64,000 bases of DNA from an uncultured Draconibacterium sp. (lineage in GTDB: Bacteria; Bacteroidota; Bacteroidia; Bacteroidales; Prolixibacteraceae): the NCBI RefSeq assembly GCF_963676735.1, contig NZ_OY781464.1, positions 1,831,001 to 1,895,000 of the forward strand, read 5' to 3'. The stretch's first letter is position 1; each line of letters begins with the position of its first letter. The translations under genes were made by a program, and so were the position numbers. Under the pieces are notes generated by a model, which was not told the DNA's origin, ran no database searches, and saw only the letters and a list, made by a program, of their open reading frames with translations. Of this stretch, positions 34,915-44,017 are shown in pieces.

Positions 34915-35304
34915 TCATCTACGTTCTCCGGGGCCTCTCCCCCTTCTTTCTTGTCGTTCCTGCATCAATTTCTCGTATTTTTCAACCTGTTCTGGTTTCA
35001 GTATTTTCTTAATACCTTCATCCTGAGTTTTTCTAAATTCATTCATCTTGTCACGAATTTTAAAACGGTCTTCCTCATTTTGCAGCTCTTTCCGAAGTTC
35101 CATCATTTCTTTGTTGGATGCAGTAAGAAATTTCTCCATTTTATCTGTTTGAACCCGGTCAAGTTTTAATTCTTTTTTTAGTTCTTCGGTTCGCTTTTTA
35201 GCCATTTCTTCAGGGTTCATATTACGTTGTCCTTCCCTGTTCTGAGCCATTGCAAAAGTTGTTCCTAACAAAACAACTGCAAGTAGTACTACTAGTTTCT
35301 TCAT
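34915..35304 (-). CDS. Spy/CpxP-like small periplasmic protein
   Basis: A 129-residue exported protein with a signal peptide (1-20, ending AMAQ). The mature part is a highly charged, helical Lys/Glu/Met-rich chain (KKRTEELKKELKLDRVQTDKM, then KILKPEQVEKYEKLM) like Spy/CpxP/DUF4890 proteins, whose LTxxQ motif appears only in relaxed form (LKPEQ). The C-terminus is Arg/Gly-rich. Spy-like proteins act as periplasmic chaperones or envelope-stress sensors; that role is inferred by resemblance. It is convergent with the two-component pair. Confidence 0.75.
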   Translation of the reverse strand: MKKLVVLLAVVLLGTTFAMAQNREGQRNMNPEEMAKKRTEELKKELKLDRVQTDKMEKFLTASNKEMMELRKELQNEEDRFKIRDKMNEFRKTQDEGIKKILKPEQVEKYEKLMQERQERRGRGPGERR

Positions 35305-35384
35305 GTTATCTGTTTTTATTAAATGTAAATTCTGTGGTATTTGACCAAACGTGAAATAAATGGTTTAATTGCTAAGTTGCAAGT

Positions 35385-36029
35385 TTAAATATCAAAACTT
35401 AAATTTAAGCCCATTACATCAACAGTAAACCAGCTATTTAGAATTTTTTGTTTCTGAAAAGCGTAATAAACTTTTATGGCAACATGATCTGTATCAAGGG
35501 CTGTTAACCCGGAGTATAACCTTGCCAGGTGAGTTCGCTGACCATTTAGCTTATAAAATGTTTCCTCCATTAAAAAAAATTGCATTCCCCAGGTAGTGAG
35601 CTCCGGAAATTTTAGTTGAAACGCCTGTCTGTGCCTAAAATGATTTTCAAGCTCTTTATAAGTTCGGTATTCCATGCGGTTAGAAAAATCAAGTTCAAAT
35701 TTATTCAAGTCTTTATTCAAGGTGATAAAAATCATTGGCCGATTTTCTTGTAGCCACGAACCATTCTGAAGATTTGCTGAAGTAAATCGAAAACCTGCAC
35801 CATATTCTAACCATTGTTTTAGCTCGTGACCCAAAAATAGTTCCGCATATTTTGAATCGAGCGACGACCGCTCTGGCGAATAATGAATTTTCTCTGCAAT
35901 GGATATACTGACACCTTTTCCCAGTTCAATGGCAACCTGGTTTTTATTCCATAAAATTACCTGGCGCTCCTGAGCCATACTAAAAATGGGTATAATCAAT
36001 AGAAAGAGAAAAAGTAAAGGTTTAAACAT
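35385..36029 (-). CDS. DUF2490 family outer-membrane-type protein
   Basis: About 214 residues from the ATG at 36027-36029, chosen because it places MFKP right before the hydrophobic signal core; an ATG 21 bases upstream also fits. After the signal (ending SMAQ) the chain alternates amphipathic strands with tyrosine/tryptophan (VEYGAGFRF-like, FEFDFSNRMEYRTY, HRQAFQLKFPE). This is the DUF2490 pattern, a small beta barrel presumed to lie in the outer membrane. It ends LNLSFDI. Function unknown. Confidence 0.8.
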   Translation of the reverse strand: MFKPLLFLFLLIIPIFSMAQERQVILWNKNQVAIELGKGVSISIAEKIHYSPERSSLDSKYAELFLGHELKQWLEYGAGFRFTSANLQNGSWLQENRPMIFITLNKDLNKFELDFSNRMEYRTYKELENHFRHRQAFQLKFPELTTWGMQFFLMEETFYKLNGQRTHLARLYSGLTALDTDHVAIKVYYAFQKQKILNSWFTVDVMGLNLSFDI

Positions 36030-36191
36030 GCTTGCAAAAATATAAAACAAACCAGTTTATTTGCTCAATTGCACTAAGAAAACATAAAGCATCAAATCTC
36101 TTCTTCTCAATCCAGGAAGGAAAAATCTCAATTCACGCAAAATATTATGCAGATCATGCCTTTTGTTATTAGTTATTTATATCAATTATTG

Positions 36192-36199
36192 TACATTTG
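36192..36199 (+). promoter_or_regulatory. -7 box of TetR gene
   Basis: TACATTTG matches TAnnTTTG and lies 29 bases before the preferred ATG at 36229. It falls inside the longer reading frame, arguing against the upstream start. No ideal TTG is found at -33. Confidence 0.4.
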
Positions 36200-36228
36200 G
36201 AACAAATTCGTCGATTCAAGCAGAAATA

Positions 36229-36804
36229 ATGAAAAATACTACAAAGAATCAAATAATAAATGCAGCAGGTGTAACCTTTGAACGTTATGGTTTTAAAAAA
36301 ACTACAATGGACGATATTGCCTATGCTGCCGGGAAAGGAAAGAGTTCGCTCTATTATTACTTTAAAAATAAGGAGGATGTATTTGAAGCGGTTGTTGCTT
36401 ACGAAGCAGAATTATTGGTGAATGAAATTAATGAAGCCATAAATTCCTCTGCATCGGCCATTGAAAAATTAAGAAGCTATGTAAATATTAGGATGAAACG
36501 CTTTGTTAAAAAGGGCAATCTAACTACAGCGTTGAATGACAATTTTTTAGCCACCTTTAATTTTATTGAAAAAATACGCAATAACTACCGCGAATTTGAA
36601 ACAAAAATGATATCCGGAATCATCAATGAAGGAATAGAAAACCAGGAATTTAAGCCTATTGATGCCGAGTTCACAAGTGAGGCCATTCTTACGTGTATGA
36701 TTGGTTTTGAGGTTCCGTTGATAATGAAAGCACAAACAAACGATGAAATTGCAACAAAAATTAATGATGTAATCGACATGTTTCTGTATGGAATATGCGT
36801 GTAA
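36229..36804 (+). CDS. TetR/AcrR-family transcriptional regulator
   Basis: 191 residues from ATG 36229. The frame is open 66 bases further upstream, but that part is hydrophobic, lacks ATG and contains the promoter-like box. The N-terminal helix-turn-helix is canonical (IINAAGVTFERYGFKKTTMDDIA, then GKGKSSLYYYFKNKEDVFEAV). The ligand-binding C-terminal domain is all helix. TetR proteins repress nearby genes. The barrel gene 70 bases downstream in the same direction is the natural candidate target, though none is proven. Confidence 0.92.
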   Translation: MKNTTKNQIINAAGVTFERYGFKKTTMDDIAYAAGKGKSSLYYYFKNKEDVFEAVVAYEAELLVNEINEAINSSASAIEKLRSYVNIRMKRFVKKGNLTTALNDNFLATFNFIEKIRNNYREFETKMISGIINEGIENQEFKPIDAEFTSEAILTCMIGFEVPLIMKAQTNDEIATKINDVIDMFLYGICV

Positions 36805-36874
36805 TTTTTTTGCACCATGTGTCGAACATTTTAGATATTAATTCAAAAAGTACAAACAATAAAGAAAATAAGAA

Positions 36875-37507
36875 ATGAAACAGAAATCAAAGTTTACAAT
36901 GAAACTTTTTTCAATCGTACTTATGGTTGGAATATTAACCCTTGGGGGAGTAAACAAAGCTAAAGCCCAGTTGAGTTATGGTTTAAAGGTTAATGCAGGA
37001 ATTGCATGTCAGTCGGACTTATTAAAAATTGCAGACAATTGCGATATACGCTTCAGTCCGTCTGTTGGCTTATTAACCAAATACCAGTTTGCAGAAGGAT
37101 TCGCATTAAAATCGGGTATTGATTACCAACAAAAAGGCCGGAACTTTACCGAGAACAACCAGGATGTAAGCAACAAACTACACTACCTTACTGTACCTCT
37201 AAAAGCTGAATTTTCAGCTGGCGAAAAAGCAGGTTTCAAAAAAGGACAACGTGTATTTTTTGCAGTAGGACCTTACCTGAGTTATTTATTAGATGCCAAA
37301 GCAGAAATAAACAGTGTAAGTTCTGATTTGGATACTAAAAATTTTGATGCAGGGCTGGGGTTTGAAATGGGTATGGAATTTCCTGTTTTTAACCAAAAAG
37401 CCTTACAGCTTGGCCTAAACTACGATATGGGTTTTGTTGAGGTATACAACTCAACACCTGATTTACACAACAAAATGACCTCGATTAGCCTGGGCTTACT
37501 TTTTTAA
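36875..37507 (+). CDS. Outer-membrane beta-barrel protein (PorT-like)
   Basis: A 210-residue exported barrel. The signal peptide ends KAKAQ at about residue 32; an internal ATG (36899) would give a more compact signal and is possible. The mature part has the OMP_b-brl_2 pattern: SYGLKVNAGI, SVGLLTKYQFAEGFALKSGIDYQQKG, KLHYLTVPLKAEF, VGPYLSYLLDAK, and a final strand ending GLLF with terminal Phe. Two Cys (near 44 and 54) could pair. It is likely expressed with the TetR gene. Role unknown. Confidence 0.85.
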   Translation: MKQKSKFTMKLFSIVLMVGILTLGGVNKAKAQLSYGLKVNAGIACQSDLLKIADNCDIRFSPSVGLLTKYQFAEGFALKSGIDYQQKGRNFTENNQDVSNKLHYLTVPLKAEFSAGEKAGFKKGQRVFFAVGPYLSYLLDAKAEINSVSSDLDTKNFDAGLGFEMGMEFPVFNQKALQLGLNYDMGFVEVYNSTPDLHNKMTSISLGLLF

Positions 37508-37539
37508 CAACAACTAACAAACAATATAAACAAAGCCAT

Positions 37540-37573
37540 AAAGAGGCCGGCAGAAATATCTGTTGGCCTCTTT
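37540..37573. terminator. Bidirectional terminator
   Basis: AAAGAGGCCGGCAG pairs with CTGTTGGCCTCTTT (14 pairs, two G-T) around a 6-base loop, between the barrel gene and the convergent sfsA. Confidence 0.85.
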
Positions 37574-37576
37574 AAT

Positions 37577-38269
37577 TTACAGAACAAAAGGCAATTTCTT
37601 AGTCAGCGTTATTTCGTAGGGTGTTACCGTTGCCTGATAGGGTAAAATCTCCACACAAGCTTCCCGGGCAATTTTTAACAAAGTGGCATAATTGGGGTCG
37701 ATTTCAGTTGCCGGACCAAATTTTGAAACATCGCTCCGTTGAACAACATATAACATTACGGCTCGTAATCCTTGCTGTTTAACGGTCATTAAAGTTTTCA
37801 GGTGTTTTTGCCCGCGTGTTGTAACAGCATCCGGAAAAAGAGCAAAATCGCCCTCTTTCATCGTCACATTTTTTACTTCTATAAAACATTTTTCAGATGC
37901 GTTTTGGGCATACACATCAAAACGTGAGTCGCCAAATTTCACCTCTCGTTTTACGTATGTGTAGCTACTAAGCTCCGGAATTAACTTGTTTTCAACAGCT
38001 TCAAAAGCCAGCTTGTTCGGAATTCCGGTATTAATTCCAACCCAATCTCCGTTAATTTTAATCATTTCCCAGGTAAAACGGGTTTTACGTTTGGGGTCGT
38101 CGTTTGGCGTGAGGTACACCTCCGCCCCATTTTCCAGGCAACTTTTCATTGATCCGGAGTTGGTGCAGTGGGCTACGACAATCTCTCCGGAATCGAGCTC
38201 CACATCGGCTAAAAAACGTTTATAACGTTTAATTAGCCTGCCATGTACCAGTGCCTTTTCAAATTTCAA
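37577..38269 (-). CDS. sfsA: SfsA family DNA/RNA nuclease-like protein
   Basis: A 230-residue SfsA. Family segments are VHGRLIKRYKRFLADVEL at the N-terminus (OB-like domain), VAHCTNSGSMKSCL, and the nuclease-fold motifs GDSRFDVYAQN, CFIEVKNVTMKEG (acidic-ExK pair) and ALFPDAVTTRGQKHL. The PD-(D/E)XK-type residues are present, so it should be active. SfsA was first named for maltose metabolism in E. coli; its physiological role is unclear. It lies 23 bases downstream of tsaD on the same strand and is probably co-transcribed. Confidence 0.95.
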   Translation of the reverse strand: MKFEKALVHGRLIKRYKRFLADVELDSGEIVVAHCTNSGSMKSCLENGAEVYLTPNDDPKRKTRFTWEMIKINGDWVGINTGIPNKLAFEAVENKLIPELSSYTYVKREVKFGDSRFDVYAQNASEKCFIEVKNVTMKEGDFALFPDAVTTRGQKHLKTLMTVKQQGLRAVMLYVVQRSDVSKFGPATEIDPNYATLLKIAREACVEILPYQATVTPYEITLTKKLPFVL

Positions 38270-38292
38270 TTCAGTAGTATTTACTGGCTAAT

Positions 38293-39321
38293 TTACAATT
38301 GTGTTCGGGCAAAAGGAACGGCATTCTGCCCAATAAATTCGCGGTTTAAATATTTATAATAACCAGTAATGGCAATCATAGCTGCATTATCCATCGTATA
38401 TTCAAATTTTGGAATTATCAGGTTCCAGCCATGTTTTTGTGCATTTACTTTCAAAGCTTCGCGTAAACCGGAGTTAGCCGACACCCCTCCTGCCACAGTA
38501 ACTTCTTTTATACCGGTTTCTTTTGCTGCTCGTTTTAATTTTCCCAATAATATTTCAATAATGGTGAATTGTAGCGATGCACACAAATCGGCTAAATTCT
38601 CTTCAACAAAATTTTCGTTTGTTTTTAAGTTATCGCGCAAAAAATAGAGGAAATTCGTTTTTAATCCACTAAAGCTGTAATCAAGTCCCGGAATTTTCGG
38701 ACGCGAAAACTCAAAACGATGTGGATTGCCCTGTTTCGCCAGACGATCAACATGTGGCCCGCCCGGATAAGGCAGTCCCATAACTTTTGCACACTTATCA
38801 AAAGCTTCACCTGCGGCATCGTCGATGGTTTGTCCTATAACTTCCATATCAAGATAATCGCGAACTAATATTATTTGCGAGTTACCACCAGAAACCAACA
38901 AACATAAAAACGGAAATTTTGGAGGATTAAATTCTACGCCGTTTTCTTGAATAAAAAGAGCCAATACATGCCCCTGTAAATGATTTACATCGATTAATGG
39001 GATTTTAGACGCCAATGAAAAACCTTTGGCAAAAGAAGTACCTACCAATAACGATCCCAACAATCCGGGGCCACGTGTAAATGCGATGGCCGAAATAGCG
39101 CAGCGTTTAATTTGGGCGCGTTTAATGGCCAAATCAACTACCGGTATAATATTCTGCTGATGGGCTCTTGAAGCCAATTCTGGTACAACACCGCCATATT
39201 CTTCGTGAACCTTCTGGCTGGCTACCACATTCGATAGGATTACACCATCGCGAATAATAGCTGCAGATGTATCGTCGCACGACGATTCAATACCCAGTAT
39301 GATTATTTCTTTATCTGCCAT
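38293..39321 (-). CDS. tsaD: tRNA N6-adenosine threonylcarbamoyltransferase TsaD
   Basis: A 342-residue ASKHA-fold enzyme that joins threonylcarbamoyl to A37 of tRNAs reading ANN codons (t6A), working with TsaB/TsaE/TsaC. The N-terminus reads ILGIESSCDDTSAAI. Metal-binding histidines are in the VNHLQGH segment (HxxxH), and phosphate-binding loops include LLVSGGNSQI and VAGGVSANSGLR. The length is typical. It is an essential gene in most bacteria. TrmO, which further methylates t6A, is encoded at 22.7 kb. Confidence 0.97.
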   Translation of the reverse strand: MADKEIIILGIESSCDDTSAAIIRDGVILSNVVASQKVHEEYGGVVPELASRAHQQNIIPVVDLAIKRAQIKRCAISAIAFTRGPGLLGSLLVGTSFAKGFSLASKIPLIDVNHLQGHVLALFIQENGVEFNPPKFPFLCLLVSGGNSQIILVRDYLDMEVIGQTIDDAAGEAFDKCAKVMGLPYPGGPHVDRLAKQGNPHRFEFSRPKIPGLDYSFSGLKTNFLYFLRDNLKTNENFVEENLADLCASLQFTIIEILLGKLKRAAKETGIKEVTVAGGVSANSGLREALKVNAQKHGWNLIIPKFEYTMDNAAMIAITGYYKYLNREFIGQNAVPFARTQL

Positions 39322-39374
39322 ATAAATCTTTCCTTTTTTACGTTATTAAAACAAGATAAACGCTATTGGGTTTA

Positions 39375-39382
39375 TATCTTTG
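39375..39382 (+). promoter_or_regulatory. -7 box upstream of tamB leader ORF
   Basis: TATCTTTG matches TAnnTTTG, 60 bases before the ATG at 39443. No clear TTG is at -33. It places transcription start before both the short ATG frame and the tamB frame. Confidence 0.45.
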
Positions 39383-39442
39383 CATTTATTAAATATGTAC
39401 CGTTAACAAAACGTTTGTCGCATTTAATAAAAATTAGTTGAA

Positions 39443-39496
39443 ATGGACTATGTTCGCTTAAAAATTGCAAAACTATTAAAAAAGGCTGGAAAATAA
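39443..39496 (+). CDS. Short ATG frame feeding into tamB by -1 shift
   Basis: ATG followed by 16 codons and TAA, encoding a basic 17-residue peptide (MDYVRLKIAKLLKKAGK). It is exactly the kind of cytoplasmic N-terminus that tamB lacks. The codons TTA AAA AAG at 39476-39484 contain the heptamer A-AAA-AAG. A -1 slip there continues GGC TGG AAA ATA ATC into the transmembrane anchor of tamB. Either a programmed frameshift or a one-base deletion in the A-run (six A instead of seven) would explain it. Confidence 0.6.
   Translation: MDYVRLKIAKLLKKAGK
39478..39484 (+). promoter_or_regulatory. Slippery heptamer A-AAA-AAG
   Basis: In the ATG frame it reads as codons AAA AAG after a terminal A, the same heptamer as in dnaX frameshifting. 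The stop codon of the zero frame follows 9 bases later. A downstream stimulatory structure is not obvious. Confidence 0.45.
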
Positions 39497-39504
39497 TCAT
39501 CATT

Positions 39505-42500
39505 TTGTTGGCAGCAGTATTAATGTTGCTTACCACTGGTTTTGCACTACTTCAAAACAGCTGGGTTCAAACACAAATTACCCGTAAGGTGGCTAAAAAC
39601 CTCTCTAAAGATTTAAACACCAGTATTAGCATTGGTAAAGTTGAAATTGGTTTCTTTAACCGCCTGCGACTTGAAAATGTTTTAATTGAAGACCAGGCCG
39701 GCGACACTTTAATTTACAGCGAAATTATAAGAACCCGGATAGATACTTTAAAAATCAGAAAAAAGCAGATTGTTTTAAGAAATCTACATTTCGGCAACAA
39801 CAAAATTTATTTATCACAAGATACTGCAGAAACTTTCAATTTTGGCTTTTTAATAAAAAACATAGGTCCTTCGCCCCAAAAAGACACCTTGAATATATGG
39901 TCGTTTGCATGCCGCAGTTTCGATTTTGGAAACATGCAAATAAGCTATTCAAACAGTAGTAATACAAACAATACTACGGTTGAAGCACGCGATTTAAATT
40001 TAAAAGTTTCCGATTTTTATTCTTACCGCGATTCTTTATCATTTCGTGTGGAAGATTTTAGTTTAAATGATGGGAAAAGCTTGTTGATAAAGCATGCCTC
40101 GGCCAATGTTAGTAACGTAAACAAGTTGCTAAAAATTAATGGGTTTAACATGGAAAGTGCCCATTCTGTGATTACAAATACAGACATGCAATTCCAGTTT
40201 TACACGGCCAACGATTCGATGAACCGAAATTTCGATATGAATATCAGAATTGACGATGCCGAAATCGGAATGAACGAACTGGGCACAATGTTGCCATCAG
40301 TAAAAGGAATGAGCGAGACTATAAAGCTGTCGGGTACAATTTATGGAAGTATCGACGACTTAAAAGGACGAAATATAATCTTAGAAACCGGAAATGAAAC
40401 ACGTGCAATTCTTGATTTTTATGTAAACGACCTGATGCAACCCAAAAGCATGTACCTGTTTCTGGACTTAAAAGACTCGGAAACAACCTTTGAAGACATT
40501 AGCAGTATTCGTTTACCCAATTCGGCACGCACACGATACATCCGGTTTCCTGAAAGTTTTTATGAAGCCGGGCAGTTACGCTTCAAGGGGAACTTTAGTG
40601 GATTTTTAAGCGATTTTGTCACCTTCGGGACATTGGAAAGCGAAATGGGAACACTTAGCACTGATGTGTTGGTAGTACCCGAAAAAGAAGGACAAATATA
40701 TTATCGTGGGAATGTTGCTACAACTGACTTTGAACTTGGCAAACTGTTTAAGAATGACCATTTTGGCACCATAACACTTAGTGGATCGGCTGACGGACAA
40801 TACAATGAAACAAGCGAATCGATTTCAGGCATTTTTAAAGGCACCATTGATAGTGTTGACATTAACAATTACGTGTATCAAAATATATCGATTGATGGAA
40901 TTTTACGCGAAAAAATGTTTGATGGCCTGCTGGAAATTCAAGATCCGAATCTGGATTTCACTTTTCTTGGCGAACTGGATTTAAACAATACCATTCCTCA
41001 ATTTGATTTTAATTTAAATCTTCGTCACGCCTATCCGGGCAAATTAAATTTCACAAAAAACTTTCCGGCAACCAACCTTGCCTTTAAAATGCAAGCTAAT
41101 TTTACGGGCGATAAAATTGATAATATAAATGGTGCCATTTCGGTACAAGAAGGTTTTTACGCCAACAGAAATGGTGAAGTTAATCTCAAGGGAATTGAAT
41201 TCAGGGCCTTTCAGGAAAACGGGATAAACAATCTTTTGCTCCAGTCCGATTTTTTTGATGCCAGTATTTCGGGCAACTACCATTTCAGAGATATTAAAAA
41301 TGAATTCTTACAATTAGTAAAATTCTATGTTCCGGCAGCAAAAATTCCGACATTAACAAAACCGGCTGGAAAAAATAATTTTAACTACAGTATAAATGCC
41401 AAAGAAGCCAATCCGCTGGTAAATATTTTTATACCGAAGCTGGCTTTTGAAGCTCCTTTTTTATTATACGGAACGATTAATTCTGCACAGCATAACATTA
41501 GTTTAAATGGCAGTATTCCGGGCGTACGCTACGGAAACAACTGGGCACAGCATATTTTTCTGGGAAATACATCAGCCAACGGCCAATTTAAATCCAAAAT
41601 AAGAGTTGGCGAGCTGTATCAAAAAAGCGGGCTAAAGCTGTATAATTTCACGATAGAATCAGATGCAGGTAATAATGTACTAAACAATGTTATATCGTGG
41701 AGTAATTTTGGAGAACTCACCTACAGCGGAGCCTTACGCACCAAATCTGTTTTTTCGATTTCCGATTCAACCAAACAACACCATATCGATGTTTTTGGAC
41801 AGCCATCACGTATTTATATTGCAGATACATTATGGGCTGTAAATCCATTTCATATTCGCATTGATTCGGCAGCAGTAAGCATCGAACGTTTTAAATTAGA
41901 GCACAACAACCAAGTGTTCGCAATAGAAGGAGGCTTGACCGATAAAGAAACAGACCTGGTTCATTTAAACATGAAAAATATTGATTTAAGCTATCTTGAT
42001 AAATATTTTGCAAAAGCCATCGACCTGCGAGGAAAAGTTAACGGGCACGTTGGTTTTTCTCGCTTATTTAACGAACCGGTGGTTTTGTCGGACCTAAGCA
42101 TAGACAGCCTGTTTTATAAAAATAAGTACATGGGCGATATTTCTCTATTAAGCCAATGGAATCAGGCCAATTCAGCCATCGATTCAGAATTGAAGGTTAT
42201 CCGCAATAAACAATTAAATTTCCACGCAGCCGGGGCATATATCCCTTCGTCCGGATTACTTGATTTTGATATTGATGTTGATAGTGCCTCCCTGATAATA
42301 ATGTCGGCATTTATGCGCGAGAATTTCTCCGGTTTTCAAGGACAGGCTTCCGGCAAAGTACACCTTGGTGGGTCTGTTGATGCTATACAGCTAAATGGCG
42401 CGTTATACGGAAACAATGCCGGGTTAACTATTGACGTTACACAAGTACCTTATCATTTCTCCGACTCGGTATATTTCAAGGGTAATAATATCATTTTCAA

Positions 42501-43875
42501 CAACATTTCTGTTTTCGACAACGCCAACAACAGGGGGATTTTTGATGGAGAAATAATCCATCGGAATTTTCAGGATATGAGCTACGACCTGAGTTTTCGT
42601 TCATCAAAAATAATGGCATTAAACACCAGTCCGCAGCAAAACGAGCAATTTTATGGCGAAGTTATGGCAAACGGACGAGTGCGCATTAGCGGACAAGCAA
42701 AAACTGTAGATATTACCTGTTTTGGAACCACTTTACCCGGTACAGATATTAAAATATCCATGGAAAGCCAAAGCGAATTGAAACAATATGAATTTCTTGA
42801 ATTCGTTAAACCGGAAAGCAGAACGGAATCGACATTTTTTTCGAACACCACAAATAGAGACGACAGTGGATACCGCTTAAGTTTAACGGTAGAAGCTACA
42901 CCTGCTGCTAAAGTTCAGCTAATATACAATTCGCAAATTGGTGATGTTATACGTGCACAGGGAGAAGGAATTCTGCTTTTTGAAATGGATGACGATGGAA
43001 ATATGAGCTTGTCGGGAAACTATAATCCCACCCAGGGTGATTATTTGTTTACCCTGCAAAATGTAATGAACAAACGCTTTTCGATAGAACCCGGAGGATC
43101 AATCATCTGGTCGGGCGATCCCTACAATGCTATTGTGGATTTACAGGCAATTTACAAACTTAAAGCATCGTTGTACGATATTTTTGTCGATCGCGATGAC
43201 CTGCTTAATCAAACAAGCAGAGTACAGGTTGAATGTCTGATTAAACTTACCGACGAGCTGGTAAATCCAACCATCGCTTTCGATATTGATTTTCCGAACC
43301 TGGAAGAACGATTAAAAGACGAGTTGTCGCAGTATTTTAGTACTGAAGAAGAACTAAACAAACAAATTTTATCCTTAATTGTATTGGGCAAATTTTACAC
43401 ACCCGAATACCTTCGCGGCACCTATGAAGCCCAAAACACGAATATGATTGGGACTACAGCCAGCGAAGTATTTTCAAACCAACTGAGTAATTGGTTGTCG
43501 CAAATAGACGACGACTGGGAAATAGGTATTAATTATCGCCCCGGAAACCAAATAACCGACGACGAAATTGAATTGGCACTCAGTACACAAATTTTTAACG
43601 ACCGGGTTACCCTTAACGGTAATATTGGTAACAATACCAACCAATATGGCACCAATAATAACAGTAGCCAGATTGTTGGCGATTTTGAGATGAGTGTAAA
43701 ACTTGTACCCAATGGAAAAATACTTTTTAAAGCCTATAACCGGTCGAATAATAACCTAATTTACGAAACAGCCCCCTACACGCAAGGCATTGGCTTGTCG
43801 TTTAAAGAAGAGTATAATTCAATTGACGAGCTGATTAAAAAATTTGGAAAATTATTTAAAAAGAGAGATAAGTAA
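39505..43875 (+). CDS. tamB: TamB-type translocation and assembly module protein
   Basis: About 1456 residues in this frame. It starts within a transmembrane anchor (LLAAVLMLLTTGFALL) and continues NSWVQTQITRKVAKNLS, the AsmA-like start. Hundreds of residues of beta-helical repeats follow, and then the C-terminal TamB/DUF490 domain (from about 1080) with GNYNPTQGDYLFTLQNV, ILSLIVLGKFY and VFSNQLSNWLSQ. TamB spans the periplasm from the inner membrane and helps move lipids or outer-membrane proteins. In this frame the first usable codons are TTG (39505, 39508). No ATG precedes the anchor, which suggests the true start is the ATG at 39443 plus a frameshift. Confidence 0.9.
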   Translation: MLAAVLMLLTTGFALLQNSWVQTQITRKVAKNLSKDLNTSISIGKVEIGFFNRLRLENVLIEDQAGDTLIYSEIIRTRIDTLKIRKKQIVLRNLHFGNNKIYLSQDTAETFNFGFLIKNIGPSPQKDTLNIWSFACRSFDFGNMQISYSNSSNTNNTTVEARDLNLKVSDFYSYRDSLSFRVEDFSLNDGKSLLIKHASANVSNVNKLLKINGFNMESAHSVITNTDMQFQFYTANDSMNRNFDMNIRIDDAEIGMNELGTMLPSVKGMSETIKLSGTIYGSIDDLKGRNIILETGNETRAILDFYVNDLMQPKSMYLFLDLKDSETTFEDISSIRLPNSARTRYIRFPESFYEAGQLRFKGNFSGFLSDFVTFGTLESEMGTLSTDVLVVPEKEGQIYYRGNVATTDFELGKLFKNDHFGTITLSGSADGQYNETSESISGIFKGTIDSVDINNYVYQNISIDGILREKMFDGLLEIQDPNLDFTFLGELDLNNTIPQFDFNLNLRHAYPGKLNFTKNFPATNLAFKMQANFTGDKIDNINGAISVQEGFYANRNGEVNLKGIEFRAFQENGINNLLLQSDFFDASISGNYHFRDIKNEFLQLVKFYVPAAKIPTLTKPAGKNNFNYSINAKEANPLVNIFIPKLAFEAPFLLYGTINSAQHNISLNGSIPGVRYGNNWAQHIFLGNTSANGQFKSKIRVGELYQKSGLKLYNFTIESDAGNNVLNNVISWSNFGELTYSGALRTKSVFSISDSTKQHHIDVFGQPSRIYIADTLWAVNPFHIRIDSAAVSIERFKLEHNNQVFAIEGGLTDKETDLVHLNMKNIDLSYLDKYFAKAIDLRGKVNGHVGFSRLFNEPVVLSDLSIDSLFYKNKYMGDISLLSQWNQANSAIDSELKVIRNKQLNFHAAGAYIPSSGLLDFDIDVDSASLIIMSAFMRENFSGFQGQASGKVHLGGSVDAIQLNGALYGNNAGLTIDVTQVPYHFSDSVYFKGNNIIFNNISVFDNANNRGIFDGEIIHRNFQDMSYDLSFRSSKIMALNTSPQQNEQFYGEVMANGRVRISGQAKTVDITCFGTTLPGTDIKISMESQSELKQYEFLEFVKPESRTESTFFSNTTNRDDSGYRLSLTVEATPAAKVQLIYNSQIGDVIRAQGEGILLFEMDDDGNMSLSGNYNPTQGDYLFTLQNVMNKRFSIEPGGSIIWSGDPYNAIVDLQAIYKLKASLYDIFVDRDDLLNQTSRVQVECLIKLTDELVNPTIAFDIDFPNLEERLKDELSQYFSTEEELNKQILSLIVLGKFYTPEYLRGTYEAQNTNMIGTTASEVFSNQLSNWLSQIDDDWEIGINYRPGNQITDDEIELALSTQIFNDRVTLNGNIGNNTNQYGTNNNSSQIVGDFEMSVKLVPNGKILFKAYNRSNNNLIYETAPYTQGIGLSFKEEYNSIDELIKKFGKLFKKRDK

Positions 43876-43970
43876 CTTATGTTACTTTAAATTGCGAACG
43901 CAAACCCTATTAAATAATTAAATTTCAAAAAAATACTGATAGATTTCCTTTTATTATGCTCTGCGTGCAA

Positions 43971-43978
43971 TACTTTTG
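43971..43978 (+). promoter_or_regulatory. -7 box of nhaD
   Basis: TACTTTTG matches TAnnTTTG, 39 bases before the ATG at 44018. It overlaps the possible TTG start at 43976 and so supports the downstream ATG. Confidence 0.45.
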
Positions 43979-44017
43979 CTTTTCGTTTTAAAAAGCTTAT
44001 ACCTAAATTATATTATT

